Assembly: GCF_900100395.1 (NCBI RefSeq)
Contig: NZ_FNFB01000021.1
Location: 1-64,000, forward strand
From: Nonomuraea maritima
Lineage (GTDB): Bacteria > Actinomycetota > Actinomycetes > Streptosporangiales > Streptosporangiaceae
Reading direction: 5' to 3'
DNA: 64,000 nucleotides
In this document: positions 1-7,797 of the stretch, piece after piece
Layout of the letters: every line of letters starts with the position of its first letter
Position numbering within the stretch: the stretch's first letter is position 1
Position numbers and translations under genes: made by a program
The notes under the pieces: model-generated
Seen by the model: only the letters and a program-made list of their open reading frames with translations
Database searches by the model: none
Told to the model about the DNA's origin: nothing

Positions 1-2004
1 GGGAATGTGTATCCGCCGGAGAAGGTGGACGCGGCGCTGGCGAACTATTTCCGTGCCGGGAATCTGATCGCGTTGCGTGAGCTGGCGTTGTTGTGGGTGG
101 CGGGCAAGGTGGACGACCAGCTCGACCGGTATCGGGCCGAGCACGGGATCGCGCGGACGTGGGAGACGCGCGAGCGGGTGGTGGTGGCGCTGACGGGTGG
201 TCCGGAGGGGGAGACGCTGGTGCGCCGGGCGGCTCGGATCGCGGCGCGGACGAAGGGGGCGGATCTGCTGGCCGTTCATGTCACCAGCGCCGATGGGCCG
301 GCGGGGGGCGATCCGGCGGGGTTGTCGCGTCAGCGGCTGCTGATCGAGAGTCTGGGGGGCACGTATCACCAGGTCGTGGGGGAGGACATCCCGCGCGCGT
401 TGCTCGACTTCGCCCGTGGCGTGAACGCCACCCAGTTGGTGCTGGGGGCGTCGCGGCGGCGGCGTTTCGCGCAGGTTCTCTCGCGTGGTGTCGGGGTGGA
501 GACGATCGCGCGGTCCGGGTCGATCGACGTGCACATGGTGACGCACGACGAGGCACGCGCGGGCCGCCGGCCGCGCTCGCGGGCCGCTCTCACTCGCACC
601 CGCCGGACGACCGGGTGGGTGCTCGCGGTCGCCGGGATGCCGTTGCTGACCGCGGCGCTGATGCCGTTCCGCGGCACGTTGTCACTGTCCAGCGACATCC
701 TGCTCTTCCTGAGCCTGACCGTCGGGGTGGCGCTGGCCGGTGGCACCTGGCCGGCGCTCACCGCGGCGGTGGGCGGGTTCGCGCTGCTCAACTGGTTCTT
801 CACCCAGCCCTTCCACAACTGGATGGTGGCCGCGCCGGAGAACGTCCTCGCCCTCGTGGTGTTCGTCCTGGTGGCGGCCGCGGTGAGCGCGATCGTCGAC
901 CTGGCCGCGCGGCGCACCAGGGAGGCGGTGCGCGCCCGCGCGGACGCCGAGGTGCTCTCCACGCTCGCGGGGCACGTCCTGCGCGGCGAGGCCGCGCTGC
1001 CCTCGTTGCTCGCCCGGCTGCGGGAGACGTTCGCGCTGGAGTCGGTCACGCTGCTGGAACGCCGCGGGGCGCCGGCCCAGGACGACGCCTCGGAGCCGTC
1101 GGCGTGGCGGATCGTCGCGACCTCGGGCGGCACGCCGTCCATCTGCCCGGGGCGGGCCGACAGCGACGTGCGGATCGACGACACGCTCGTCCTCGCCGCC
1201 ACCGGGCGGCTGCTGGACGCCAGCGACCGGCAGGTGCTGGAGGCGTTCGCCGCCGAGGCCGCCGTCGCGCTGCGCCAGGAGCGCCTCCGTCAGGAGGCGG
1301 CCCGCGCCGAACCGCTGGCCGCGACCGACCGGATGCGCACCGCGCTGCTGGCCGCCGTCAGCCATGACCTGCGCTCGCCCCTGTCGGCCGCGAAGGCCGC
1401 CGTCGAGAGCCTGAGCAGCCGCGACGTGCGGTGGAGCAAGGAGGACCGCGAGGAGTTGCTGGCCACCGCCGGCGAGTCGCTGGCCCGGCTCGACCGGCTC
1501 GTGGAGAACCTGCTCGACATGAGCCGCCTGCAGGCCGGGGTGCTGGGCGTGGCACTGGAACCGGTGGCCCTGGAGGAGGTCGTCCCGCATGCGGTGGACG
1601 ACCTGGGCGAGGACCGCGACCGCGTCGCCATCGACCTCTCCCCCGGCCTGCCCGAGATCGACGCCGACCCCGCCCTGCTCGAGCGCGTGCTCGTCAACCT
1701 CATGGGCAACGCCGTACGTCACTCCCCCGCCGGACAGAAGGTGCTGGTCACCGCGAGCCGCCACGACGACCTCGTGGAGATCAGGGTGATCGACCGGGGG
1801 CCCGGCATCCCGCCCGAGGCGCACGACCGGGTCTTCCAGCCGTTCCAGCGGCTCGGCGATCGCGACAACCACTCCGGCGTGGGTCTCGGGCTCGCGTTGT
1901 CGCGCGGGCTCACCGAGGCGATGGGCGGCACGCTCGTCCCGGACGAGACGCCGGGCGGCGGGCTCACCATGGTCGTCTCGATGCCGGTCCGCCCCAGGCA
2001 CTGA
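1..2004 (+). CDS. kdpD: KdpD osmosensitive K+ sensor histidine kinase, 5' end outside window
   Basis: Membrane sensor kinase controlling the high-affinity Kdp potassium pump. The reading frame is open from base 1, so the N-terminal KdpD ATP-binding domain lies upstream. Visible in order: a universal-stress-protein-like domain (about residues 55-185, counted from the GTG at position 7), a four-helix DUF4118 membrane block (about 200-305), a GAF-like region, a HisKA box with the phosphoacceptor in AVSHDLRSPL (His453), and HATPase motifs NLMGNAVRHSP, DRGPGIP and GVGLGLALSRG. No kdpE response regulator follows directly, which is the usual position; it may lie upstream or elsewhere. The family assignment is firm from the kinase core plus DUF4118. 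Confidence 0.93.
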   Translation, partial: GNVYPPEKVDAALANYFRAGNLIALRELALLWVAGKVDDQLDRYRAEHGIARTWETRERVVVALTGGPEGETLVRRAARIAARTKGADLLAVHVTSADGPAGGDPAGLSRQRLLIESLGGTYHQVVGEDIPRALLDFARGVNATQLVLGASRRRRFAQVLSRGVGVETIARSGSIDVHMVTHDEARAGRRPRSRAALTRTRRTTGWVLAVAGMPLLTAALMPFRGTLSLSSDILLFLSLTVGVALAGGTWPALTAAVGGFALLNWFFTQPFHNWMVAAPENVLALVVFVLVAAAVSAIVDLAARRTREAVRARADAEVLSTLAGHVLRGEAALPSLLARLRETFALESVTLLERRGAPAQDDASEPSAWRIVATSGGTPSICPGRADSDVRIDDTLVLAATGRLLDASDRQVLEAFAAEAAVALRQERLRQEAARAEPLAATDRMRTALLAAVSHDLRSPLSAAKAAVESLSSRDVRWSKEDREELLATAGESLARLDRLVENLLDMSRLQAGVLGVALEPVALEEVVPHAVDDLGEDRDRVAIDLSPGLPEIDADPALLERVLVNLMGNAVRHSPAGQKVLVTASRHDDLVEIRVIDRGPGIPPEAHDRVFQPFQRLGDRDNHSGVGLGLALSRGLTEAMGGTLVPDETPGGGLTMVVSMPVRPRH

Positions 2005-2132
2005 ACAGGTGATCGTCAAGGTTCCGTCGACGGTCGGCACGTATGCGTACGGGCATCGTCATGAGCGCTGTCTCCGCAGGCCGCAGGCGCTTTCATGGGG
2101 AGGTCAGCTCGGAGAGGCGAAGGGTGAGCACG

Positions 2133-2714
2133 ATGTCCTCAGAGCACCGCGACGACTCTCGCGGCGAGCACGACAGGCACGGCGAGCACGGTGAGTGCGG
2201 CGAGCACGGTGAGTGCGGCGAGCACGGTGAGCAGGGGCGCGGCGGGGAGCGTGGGCAGGGGCGACGGCGCGGTGGGCGGGCGCCGGGCGGGGTGCGGGTC
2301 GCGGGTGGGTTCGCCGTCTCGGTGGCGGCGTGCGCCGTCGTCGCACCGGTCGTCGCCGACGTGCAGATGCGCTGCTGGCTGATGGCGCTCGTGGTCGCGT
2401 TGTCCGGGCTGGTCGCCAGGGACGTCATCGCCGCCTCGGCAACGGCGGTGACGGCGTGGTGCCTCACCACAGGCTTCCTGGTCAACACACTCGGGACGCT
2501 CACGTTCGCCCAGGACGACCTGCTCCGCCTGGGCCAGATGACCGCCGCCGCCCTGGGAGGCACCGCTCTCGGCCGCGCCACGCACGCGGCCCTCACCCAC
2601 GCGAGGCGCGTGACCTCCACCGGACGCGCGACCTCCCCCGAGGCTGCGGCCTCCGCCGAGCCCGCGGCCTCCACCAAGCACGCCGGCTTTGCCGGGCGCG
2701 CGGCTTCCACCTGA
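2133..2714 (+). CDS. Hypothetical membrane protein with His/Glu/Gly repeat N-terminus
   Basis: Not recognised. I prefer ATG 2133 (193 aa) because GGAGAGGCGAAGGG lies just upstream; an in-frame GTG at 2043 would add 30 residues. The N-terminus is an acidic, His-rich repeat (GEHGECGEHGE units, encoded by an 18-bp tandem repeat). It is followed by an Arg-rich linker, then two or three hydrophobic segments (about residues 55-130) and an Ala/Thr-rich tail with another short repeat series (AASAEPAAS, AASTKHAG). The His/Cys/Glu repeats could bind metal, but that is a guess. It follows kdpD by 128 bp. Confidence 0.55.
   Translation: MSSEHRDDSRGEHDRHGEHGECGEHGECGEHGEQGRGGERGQGRRRGGRAPGGVRVAGGFAVSVAACAVVAPVVADVQMRCWLMALVVALSGLVARDVIAASATAVTAWCLTTGFLVNTLGTLTFAQDDLLRLGQMTAAALGGTALGRATHAALTHARRVTSTGRATSPEAAASAEPAASTKHAGFAGRAAST
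2181..2232 (+). repeat. 18-bp tandem repeat, about 2.9 copies
   Basis: The unit ggcgagcacggtgagtgc starts at 2181 and 2199, with a partial copy from 2217. It encodes the GEHGEC repeats of the overlapping membrane protein, so copy number changes would keep the reading frame. Confidence 0.9.
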
Positions 2715-2791
2715 CGCGCGGCCCTCAACCGGACGCACGGCCTCAACCGGCTGTAAATGGTGATAAACCCCACAATATGCAGTCAGAACTG

Positions 2792-2820
2792 TTCAGTCTA
2801 GGCTGAAGACTTCTAGGCTG
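2792..2820. promoter_or_regulatory. Candidate MarR operator: inverted repeat plus direct repeat
   Basis: TTCAG-tctagg-CTGAA (2792-2807) is an inverted repeat. TCTAGGCTG also occurs twice in direct orientation, at 2797-2805 and 2812-2820, 15 bp apart. The block ends six bases before the ATG of the MarR gene, where an autoregulatory site would be expected. Assignment is by position and symmetry only. Confidence 0.45.
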
Positions 2821-2826
2821 GATCAC

Positions 2827-3261
2827 ATGGGAGATTGCGATTTGGCTGCTCACGCCGCGGGCGATGTGTTCGTGGTGTTCAGTCGGTTGCGCCGCCGGGT
2901 CAAGGCTCTGGCCGTCGAGGGTGATCTCACACCGGCGCAGGCCTCCGTGCTGGCCCGGCTCGACAAGGAGGGCCCGGCCTCGGCCAGCGATCTCGCCGTC
3001 GCCGAACGCGTACGCCCCCAGTCCATGGCGAAGATCGTGATGACCATGGAGCTGGCCGGTCTGGTGGAGCGGAACCCCGACCCCACCGACGGCCGCCGCC
3101 AGCTCGTCACCCTTACCGAGCAGGGCCGCGAACGGCGCATCGGAGACCGGCTGGCCCGCGAGCAGTGGCTCGCCCGCACCCTGCGCGAGCACTGCACCGA
3201 CGACCAGCTGCGCGCGGTCATCGAAGTGATGGGCCTGCTGGACGACGTGACGCACGCATGA
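2827..3261 (+). CDS. MarR family transcriptional regulator
   Basis: 144-aa winged-helix regulator. The MarR fold is clear: a helix-turn-helix around LTPAQASVLARLDKEG and ASDLAVAERVRPQSMAKI, then the wing NPDPTDGRRQLVTLTEQG, with dimerisation helices at both ends. The stop overlaps the start of the MFS gene (ATGA at 3258-3261), so the two are translationally coupled and this protein probably represses its own operon in response to a small ligand. No strong ribosome site precedes the ATG. Confidence 0.88.
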   Translation: MGDCDLAAHAAGDVFVVFSRLRRRVKALAVEGDLTPAQASVLARLDKEGPASASDLAVAERVRPQSMAKIVMTMELAGLVERNPDPTDGRRQLVTLTEQGRERRIGDRLAREQWLARTLREHCTDDQLRAVIEVMGLLDDVTHA

Positions 3262-4676
3262 CGATCTCGGCCCTGTTCCGCACCAGCCGCAGGCCGGCCG
3301 CCACCGGAGGAGGGTTCGACCGGCGGCTGATCGCGCCCATGATCCTGGGCTCGGTCCTCAACCCCATCAACTCCGCGATGCTCGCGGTGGCCCTCATCCC
3401 GATCGGCCAGGACTTCGGCGCTCCCCCGTCGGAGGTCGCCTGGCTCATCACCGGCCTCTACCTGGCCACCGCCGTCGGGCAGCCCGTCATCGGGCGGCTC
3501 GTCGACTCCTTCGGCCCGCGTCTGCTCTACCTGTCCGGGACGGCGCTGGTCGGCGTCGCCGGGCTGATCGGCGTGCTCGCCCCCCACCTGTGGGTGCTGA
3601 TCGTCTCGCGGATCCTGCTCGGGTTCGGCACGTCCGCTGCCTATCCGGCGTCGATGTTCCTGCTGCGCAGCGAGTCGGACCGGACCGGCCTGCGCAGCCC
3701 GGGCGGCGTCCTGGCCGCGCTGTCGATCTCGAACCAGGTGGTGTCGGTCCTCGGGCCCCCGCTGGGCGGCCTGCTCATCGGCGCGGGCGGCTGGCATCTC
3801 ATCTTCGCCGTCAACGTGCCGCTGTCCGTGGGCTGCCTCGTGCTGGGCTGGTTGTTCCTGCCGCGGGCGGCCGCGCTGGGCGGGAGCCTCGCGGCCGCGC
3901 GTTCCGAACGCATCGACGTCGCCGGCATGGCGCTGTTCGCCGCGACGCTCACCGCGTTCATGCTGTTCCTCATGGAGCCCCAGCTGTCGCGCTGGTGGCT
4001 CCTGGTGCTCTGCGCCGCCTTCGGCGCGGCCTTCGCCGTACGCGAGCTGCGCATCGCCTCCCCGTTCCTCGACCTGCGCGTGCTCGCGGGCAACCCGCCG
4101 CTGCTGGCCACGTACGGACGCCAGTTCCTGGCCTTCATCACCTCGTACGCGTTCCTGTTCGGCTTCTCGCAGTGGCTGGAGGAGGGACGCTCGCTCAGCC
4201 CGTCGGCGGCCGGGCTCATCCTGCTGCCCATGTCGGCGGCGGCGATCGCCGTCACCGCGGCCACCGGACGCCACACTGAGGTGCGCGGCAAGCTCCTGGT
4301 CGGCAGCCTGGTCCAGATCGCCGGTTGCGCGCTGCTGCTGCTCGTCGGGCCGCAGACGCCGATCGGGTGGCTGGTGGTGATCGGCGCGGTCATCGGCGTC
4401 CCGCAGGGCCTCAACGGCCTGGCGAACCAGAACGCCCTGTACGCGCAGGCCGACCCCACCCGCATGGGCTCCGCGGCCGGGCTGCTGCGCACGTTCATGT
4501 ATCTCGGCGCGCTCGCCGCCTCGGCCGCCAACGCGGCCTTCTACCGGGACGGCGCCACCACCGACGGCCTGCACGGCCTGGCCTGGCTGCTGGTGAGCGT
4601 GGCCGCGGTGTTCCTGGTCGCCACCGTGGCCGACAGGTCACTGCGCCGGGTGGGCCGCACCGGCCCCGCACGCTGA
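3258..4676 (+). CDS. MFS transporter, drug:H+ antiporter-2-like
   Basis: 472-aa integral membrane transporter. The start is taken at ATG 3258, which overlaps the MarR stop, rather than the longer upstream frame. Twelve or more hydrophobic segments are visible; the motif-A region reads GRLVDSFGPRLLYLSG between helices 2 and 3. MarR plus DHA2-type MFS in one operon usually means efflux of an inducing toxic compound. The substrate cannot be read from sequence. An isochorismatase-like gene follows by 48 bp and may belong to the same unit. Confidence 0.85.
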   Translation: MTISALFRTSRRPAATGGGFDRRLIAPMILGSVLNPINSAMLAVALIPIGQDFGAPPSEVAWLITGLYLATAVGQPVIGRLVDSFGPRLLYLSGTALVGVAGLIGVLAPHLWVLIVSRILLGFGTSAAYPASMFLLRSESDRTGLRSPGGVLAALSISNQVVSVLGPPLGGLLIGAGGWHLIFAVNVPLSVGCLVLGWLFLPRAAALGGSLAAARSERIDVAGMALFAATLTAFMLFLMEPQLSRWWLLVLCAAFGAAFAVRELRIASPFLDLRVLAGNPPLLATYGRQFLAFITSYAFLFGFSQWLEEGRSLSPSAAGLILLPMSAAAIAVTAATGRHTEVRGKLLVGSLVQIAGCALLLLVGPQTPIGWLVVIGAVIGVPQGLNGLANQNALYAQADPTRMGSAAGLLRTFMYLGALAASAANAAFYRDGATTDGLHGLAWLLVSVAAVFLVATVADRSLRRVGRTGPAR

Positions 4677-4724
4677 CCTCACCGACACCCGCCTGTCAAC
4701 GCACTACGGAAGGAAGAAACAGCC

Positions 4725-5285
4725 ATGCCCGTCACCGTCCTCGACCCCACGACCGCGCTGGTCGCCATCGACCTGCAGACCCGCATACTGGCCCTGCCCT
4801 GCGCCCCCTACTCCACGGCGGACGTGGTGACCCGCACCGCGGAGCTGGCCGCCGCCTTCCGCGCCCGGGGGCTGCCGGTCGTGCTCGTCCGGGTGAGCGG
4901 CGACCCGGCCGCGCCAGGACGCACCGAGGCGCCCCGGCCGTCCGGCAGGCCGCTCGACGGCGAGGACCGGCTGGCCGACGAGCTGACGGGGCACCCGGAG
5001 GACATCATCGTGACCAAGCGCAACTGGGGCGCCTTCCACGGCACCGACCTCGACCTGCAGCTGCGCCGCCGCGGCGTCACCCAGATCGTGCTGACGGGCA
5101 TCGCCACCAGCTACGGCGTGGAGTCGACGGCGCGGGCCGCGCACGAGCACGGCTACCACGTCACGCTCGCCGCGGACGCCATGACGGACCTGGACGCCGA
5201 CTCCCACCGCCACGCCTTCGACAAGATCTTCCCGCGACTCGGTGAGACCGGCACGACCGACGAGATCATCAAGCTGCTGCCGTGA
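4725..5285 (+). CDS. Isochorismatase-family protein lacking the catalytic cysteine
   Basis: 186-aa alpha/beta cysteine-hydrolase fold. Asp16 (AIDLQTR) and Lys98 (VTKRNWGAF) match two members of the Asp-Lys-Cys triad of nicotinamidase-type enzymes. The third motif, usually G-x-A-T-x-x-C-V, reads GIATSYGVESTA, with Gly131 where the nucleophile should be. Phosphate- or vinyl-ether-hydrolysing members such as EntB/PhzD also lack the Cys, so an alternative hydrolase activity or a binding role is possible. GGAAGGAAG precedes the ATG. It lies 48 bp behind the MFS gene, probably in the same operon. Confidence 0.82.
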   Translation: MPVTVLDPTTALVAIDLQTRILALPCAPYSTADVVTRTAELAAAFRARGLPVVLVRVSGDPAAPGRTEAPRPSGRPLDGEDRLADELTGHPEDIIVTKRNWGAFHGTDLDLQLRRRGVTQIVLTGIATSYGVESTARAAHEHGYHVTLAADAMTDLDADSHRHAFDKIFPRLGETGTTDEIIKLLP

Positions 5286-5297
5286 ACGCCCGCGGGG

Positions 5298-5564
5298 TCA
5301 CCTCTCGGCGGTGCCCGCGCGTTCGGCGCAGACGCTCACCTGGATGCCGGAGCAGCTCCGCTCCCCCTGTGTCACCAGCAGGATCAGCCCCATCATCATG
5401 ACGGCGCAGGTGAGCAGCGCCAGCATGCACCACACCTGGAGGGACGAGGACGCGGCGCGCAGCCGCCGCGCCCCGGACATCCGCGCATGGAGGCGGGGGT
5501 CGTCCTGCGCCAGGTGCTGCTCGATCTCGTCGAGCGCCTGGCGCTCCTCCCACGAAAGGCCCAT
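5298..5564 (-). CDS. DUF3040 small membrane protein
   Basis: 88-aa protein. The N-terminus MGLSWEERQALDEIEQHL followed by AQDDPRLHAR is the DUF3040 signature common in actinomycetes. One or two hydrophobic helices follow (about residues 43-66), then a short tail with two cysteines. Function is unknown; the family consists of small membrane proteins. The start at 5564 is chosen because the longer frame lacks DUF3040-like sequence upstream. It is divergent from the MarR gene at 5710 and shares its intergenic palindrome. Confidence 0.7.
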   Translation of the reverse strand: MGLSWEERQALDEIEQHLAQDDPRLHARMSGARRLRAASSSLQVWCMLALLTCAVMMMGLILLVTQGERSCSGIQVSVCAERAGTAER

Positions 5565-5630
5565 CTGGTCACGCCTTGTCTGTCGACGTCGGGGGCACGC
5601 CTGGCGCAGGCACTCTCCCGCGTGGCGCAT

Positions 5631-5647
5631 CATTGCATTATGCAATG
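5631..5647. promoter_or_regulatory. Perfect 8+1+8 palindrome, candidate MarR operator
   Basis: CATTGCAT-t-ATGCAATG is a 17-bp perfect inverted repeat in the gap between the DUF3040 gene and the divergent MarR gene. It is AT-rich within a GC-rich background and has the size of MarR-family sites, so it may serve both promoters. Assignment rests on position and symmetry. Confidence 0.65.
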
Positions 5648-5709
5648 TTCCGGTGAAGCGGGCGGCCGATTGCGCGTCCCGACCGCCACGAACGTGTACA
5701 ACTGTGACC

Positions 5710-6210
5710 ATGCAAGAGCGTGCCTCAAGCCAGGTGAGCGCCGACGATCCCGAGGCGGTCATCTCGGCGGTCCTCACGGGGTCACGGCTTCTCGTGGGCA
5801 TCGCCGCCCGATCGCTGGCCTCCGTGCAGGACCGGGTGACGCTCCCCCAGTTCCGCATGCTGGTGGTGCTGTCAGCGCACGGAGAGACGAAGCTGGTCAC
5901 CATGGCCGACCTGCTCGGCGTCAACAGCTCCACCGCCATGCGGATGGCCGACCGCCTGGTCGCCGCCGGGCTCATCGTCCGCGAGGTCAACCCGCGCAAC
6001 AGGCGCGAGAACCTGATGCGGCTCACGGCCGAGGGGCGCGGCCTGGTCGACGAGGTGACGGCGCGGCGCCGAAAGGAGATCGCCGCCGTCGTCGCCCGCA
6101 TGCCACCCGAGGAGCGCCGGGCCCTCGTCTCGGCCATGACGGCCTTCACCCGCGCGGGCGGCGAGCCCGAGGCCGGGCCCTCCCACCCGCTCGGGTGGCC
6201 CGACCGCTAG
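5710..6210 (+). CDS. MarR family transcriptional regulator
   Basis: 166-aa MarR-type regulator starting at ATG 5710. The wHTH is readable: LPQFRMLVVLSAHGETKLV, MADLLGVNSSTAMRMADRLV, wing NPRNRRENLMRLTAEG, then a dimerisation helix. The frame is open far upstream, but only the part after 5710 looks like protein. The gene ends convergently with the IclR gene, sharing the bases of the two stop codons (6207-6210). A 17-bp palindrome lies 62 bp upstream. Confidence 0.85.
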   Translation: MQERASSQVSADDPEAVISAVLTGSRLLVGIAARSLASVQDRVTLPQFRMLVVLSAHGETKLVTMADLLGVNSSTAMRMADRLVAAGLIVREVNPRNRRENLMRLTAEGRGLVDEVTARRRKEIAAVVARMPPEERRALVSAMTAFTRAGGEPEAGPSHPLGWPDR

Positions 6211-7019
6211 TCAGGACGGCCCACCCCGCCGACCCGGTCCATGCCAGGACGCAGGCCCAGCGCCGCCGACATATCACGGGCCACCCCGGCCAGCCGCGTC
6301 CCCATCTCCCGCAGCCGCTCCGGAGCCGCGGCCCGTGTCACGGACACGTTGATCGCCGCCACGATGAGCCCCCGGTGGTCGCGTACGGGCGAGGACACGC
6401 CCGCCACGCTGTCGTCGAGCTCGACGTCGGAGACGACGTAACCCTCCGAGCGGACGTGAGCGAGGTCGGCCAGCCACTTCTCCGCGCTGCTCACCGCGCT
6501 GTCGAGCCCGGACGGCAGCGCGGCGCCCAGAAGCTGGCGGACATGCTCCTCCTGCCAGTCGACGAGCAGCGAGCGCCCGGCGGCGGCCATGGTCACCGGG
6601 ACCGAGACGCCTTCCCAGACCCGGTGGTACGCGCGCGACGACGGCACCGACACCAGGGTCACCACGTGCGTCCCGCGCAGCACGCACAGATAGGCGTCCT
6701 CGTCGAAGGCCAGCGCCAGCCCCCTGAGGAACGGCGCGGCGACGTTGACGAGCCTGGCGTGCTGGGTGCGCGCGGCGAGCGCGAACAGCCGCCACCCCAG
6801 CCGGTAACGCCGCGTGAGCGCGTCCCGTTCCACCATGCCTTCGAGTTCGAGCGCCCGAAGCGCCCGGGAGACCTGACTCTTCTCCCTGTCCAGCCGCTGG
6901 GCGATCCAGCTGACGCCGAACCCGTCCGCGTCCCGATCATCGCCGTGACCTGCGAGAACTTCCAGGATCTCCATGTCCCGGCGCAGGCCGGCCGAGGGCG
7001 CCGGCGGCTTCTCACTCAT
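6207..7019 (-). CDS. IclR family transcriptional regulator
   Basis: 270-aa regulator. N-terminal winged helix (about residues 15-75: MEILEVLAGHG, WIAQRLDREKSQVSRALRAL) is followed by the IclR effector domain with VTMAAAGRSLL and SSPVRDHRGLIVAAINVS. It is transcribed away from the betaine-type ABC operon at 7144 and shares a 124-bp intergenic region with it that contains inverted repeats. Control of that transporter in response to a carbon or nitrogen substrate is the natural reading, but is inferred. Confidence 0.88.
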   Translation of the reverse strand: MSEKPPAPSAGLRRDMEILEVLAGHGDDRDADGFGVSWIAQRLDREKSQVSRALRALELEGMVERDALTRRYRLGWRLFALAARTQHARLVNVAAPFLRGLALAFDEDAYLCVLRGTHVVTLVSVPSSRAYHRVWEGVSVPVTMAAAGRSLLVDWQEEHVRQLLGAALPSGLDSAVSSAEKWLADLAHVRSEGYVVSDVELDDSVAGVSSPVRDHRGLIVAAINVSVTRAAAPERLREMGTRLAGVARDMSAALGLRPGMDRVGGVGRPD

Positions 7020-7053
7020 CCTTGTCCGTTCATGCCGAAACCATCACTGTTTT

Positions 7054-7091
7054 GTTGCGATAGTCGCATCTAAATTTGCACTGAGCGCAAC
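7054..7091. promoter_or_regulatory. Candidate IclR operator region
   Basis: Two nested inverted repeats lie between the divergent IclR and transporter genes: TGCGA-tag-TCGCA (7056-7068) and GTTGCG (7054-7059) paired with CGCAAC (7086-7091). The surrounding bases are AT-rich, as in a divergent promoter. Both repeats are visible; regulator binding is inferred. Confidence 0.45.
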
Positions 7092-7143
7092 ACTTGCCCT
7101 ACGTTGTCGAGCCAACGCAAGCGTAAGCGAAGGAAGTTCTTTC

Positions 7144-7797
7144 ATGAGTTTTGGCGAGTACGTGACCTCTCGATGGGACACCATCTCGCTGGCCGCCGCC
7201 GAGCACGCCCTGGCCGTCGCCATAGCCATCGCCCTGGCCACCGTGATCGGAGTCGGCGCCGGAATCATCGGTCACCACTCGCCCCGAGTGCGGGAGATGT
7301 CGATCGCCGCCGCCGCCGCGATCCTCACGGTCCCCTCACTCGCCCTCCTCACCCTGCTGATCCCCCTGACCGGCCTCGGCTGGAAATCCACTCTCCTCGC
7401 ACTCACCGTGTACGCCCTCCTGCCGATCATCCGCAACACCGTGACCGGGTTGAGCGGCCTGGACGCCGCCACCGTGGAGGCCGGGCGCGGAATGGGCCTG
7501 ACCCGCGCGCGGCTGCTGCTCAAGGTGCAGCTCCCGCTGGCCTGGCCGCTGATCCTCACGGGCATCCGCGTCTCGACCCAGATGGTGATCGGCATCGCCG
7601 CCATCGCCGCGTTCGTCGACGGGCCCGGCCTCGGCAACCAGATCTTCGAGGGGCTGTCGCGGCTGGGCTCGGTCAACTCCCTGAACGCCACGCTCGCCGG
7701 GACGCTCGGCATCGTCGTCATCGCCGTGCTGTTCGACCTCTTCTTCTCCGCCGTCCGCCACCTGACCACACCGAGGGGACTTCGTGTTCGACCGTGA
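7144..7797 (+). CDS. Betaine/choline-type ABC transporter permease
   Basis: 217-aa inner-membrane permease of the glycine betaine/carnitine/choline (OpuC/ProW) type. Five to six hydrophobic helices are present, and the coupling loop reads VEAGRGMGLTRARLLLKVQLPLAWP, the EAA motif that contacts the ATPase. AAGGAAG precedes ATG 7144. It overlaps the ATPase gene by 14 bp. First gene of a four-gene uptake operon. Confidence 0.9.
   Translation: MSFGEYVTSRWDTISLAAAEHALAVAIAIALATVIGVGAGIIGHHSPRVREMSIAAAAAILTVPSLALLTLLIPLTGLGWKSTLLALTVYALLPIIRNTVTGLSGLDAATVEAGRGMGLTRARLLLKVQLPLAWPLILTGIRVSTQMVIGIAAIAAFVDGPGLGNQIFEGLSRLGSVNSLNATLAGTLGIVVIAVLFDLFFSAVRHLTTPRGLRVRP

Noticed and set aside
682-2040. Long antisense open frame (452 codons) across kdpD
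   Set aside because: Gln/Arg/His-rich composition and full overlap with a clear histidine kinase show it is a GC-bias shadow.
2850-4574. 574-codon frame antisense to MarR and MFS
   Set aside because: Composition of repeated Arg/Gln/Glu/Gly blocks without any domain; the plus strand carries recognisable genes.
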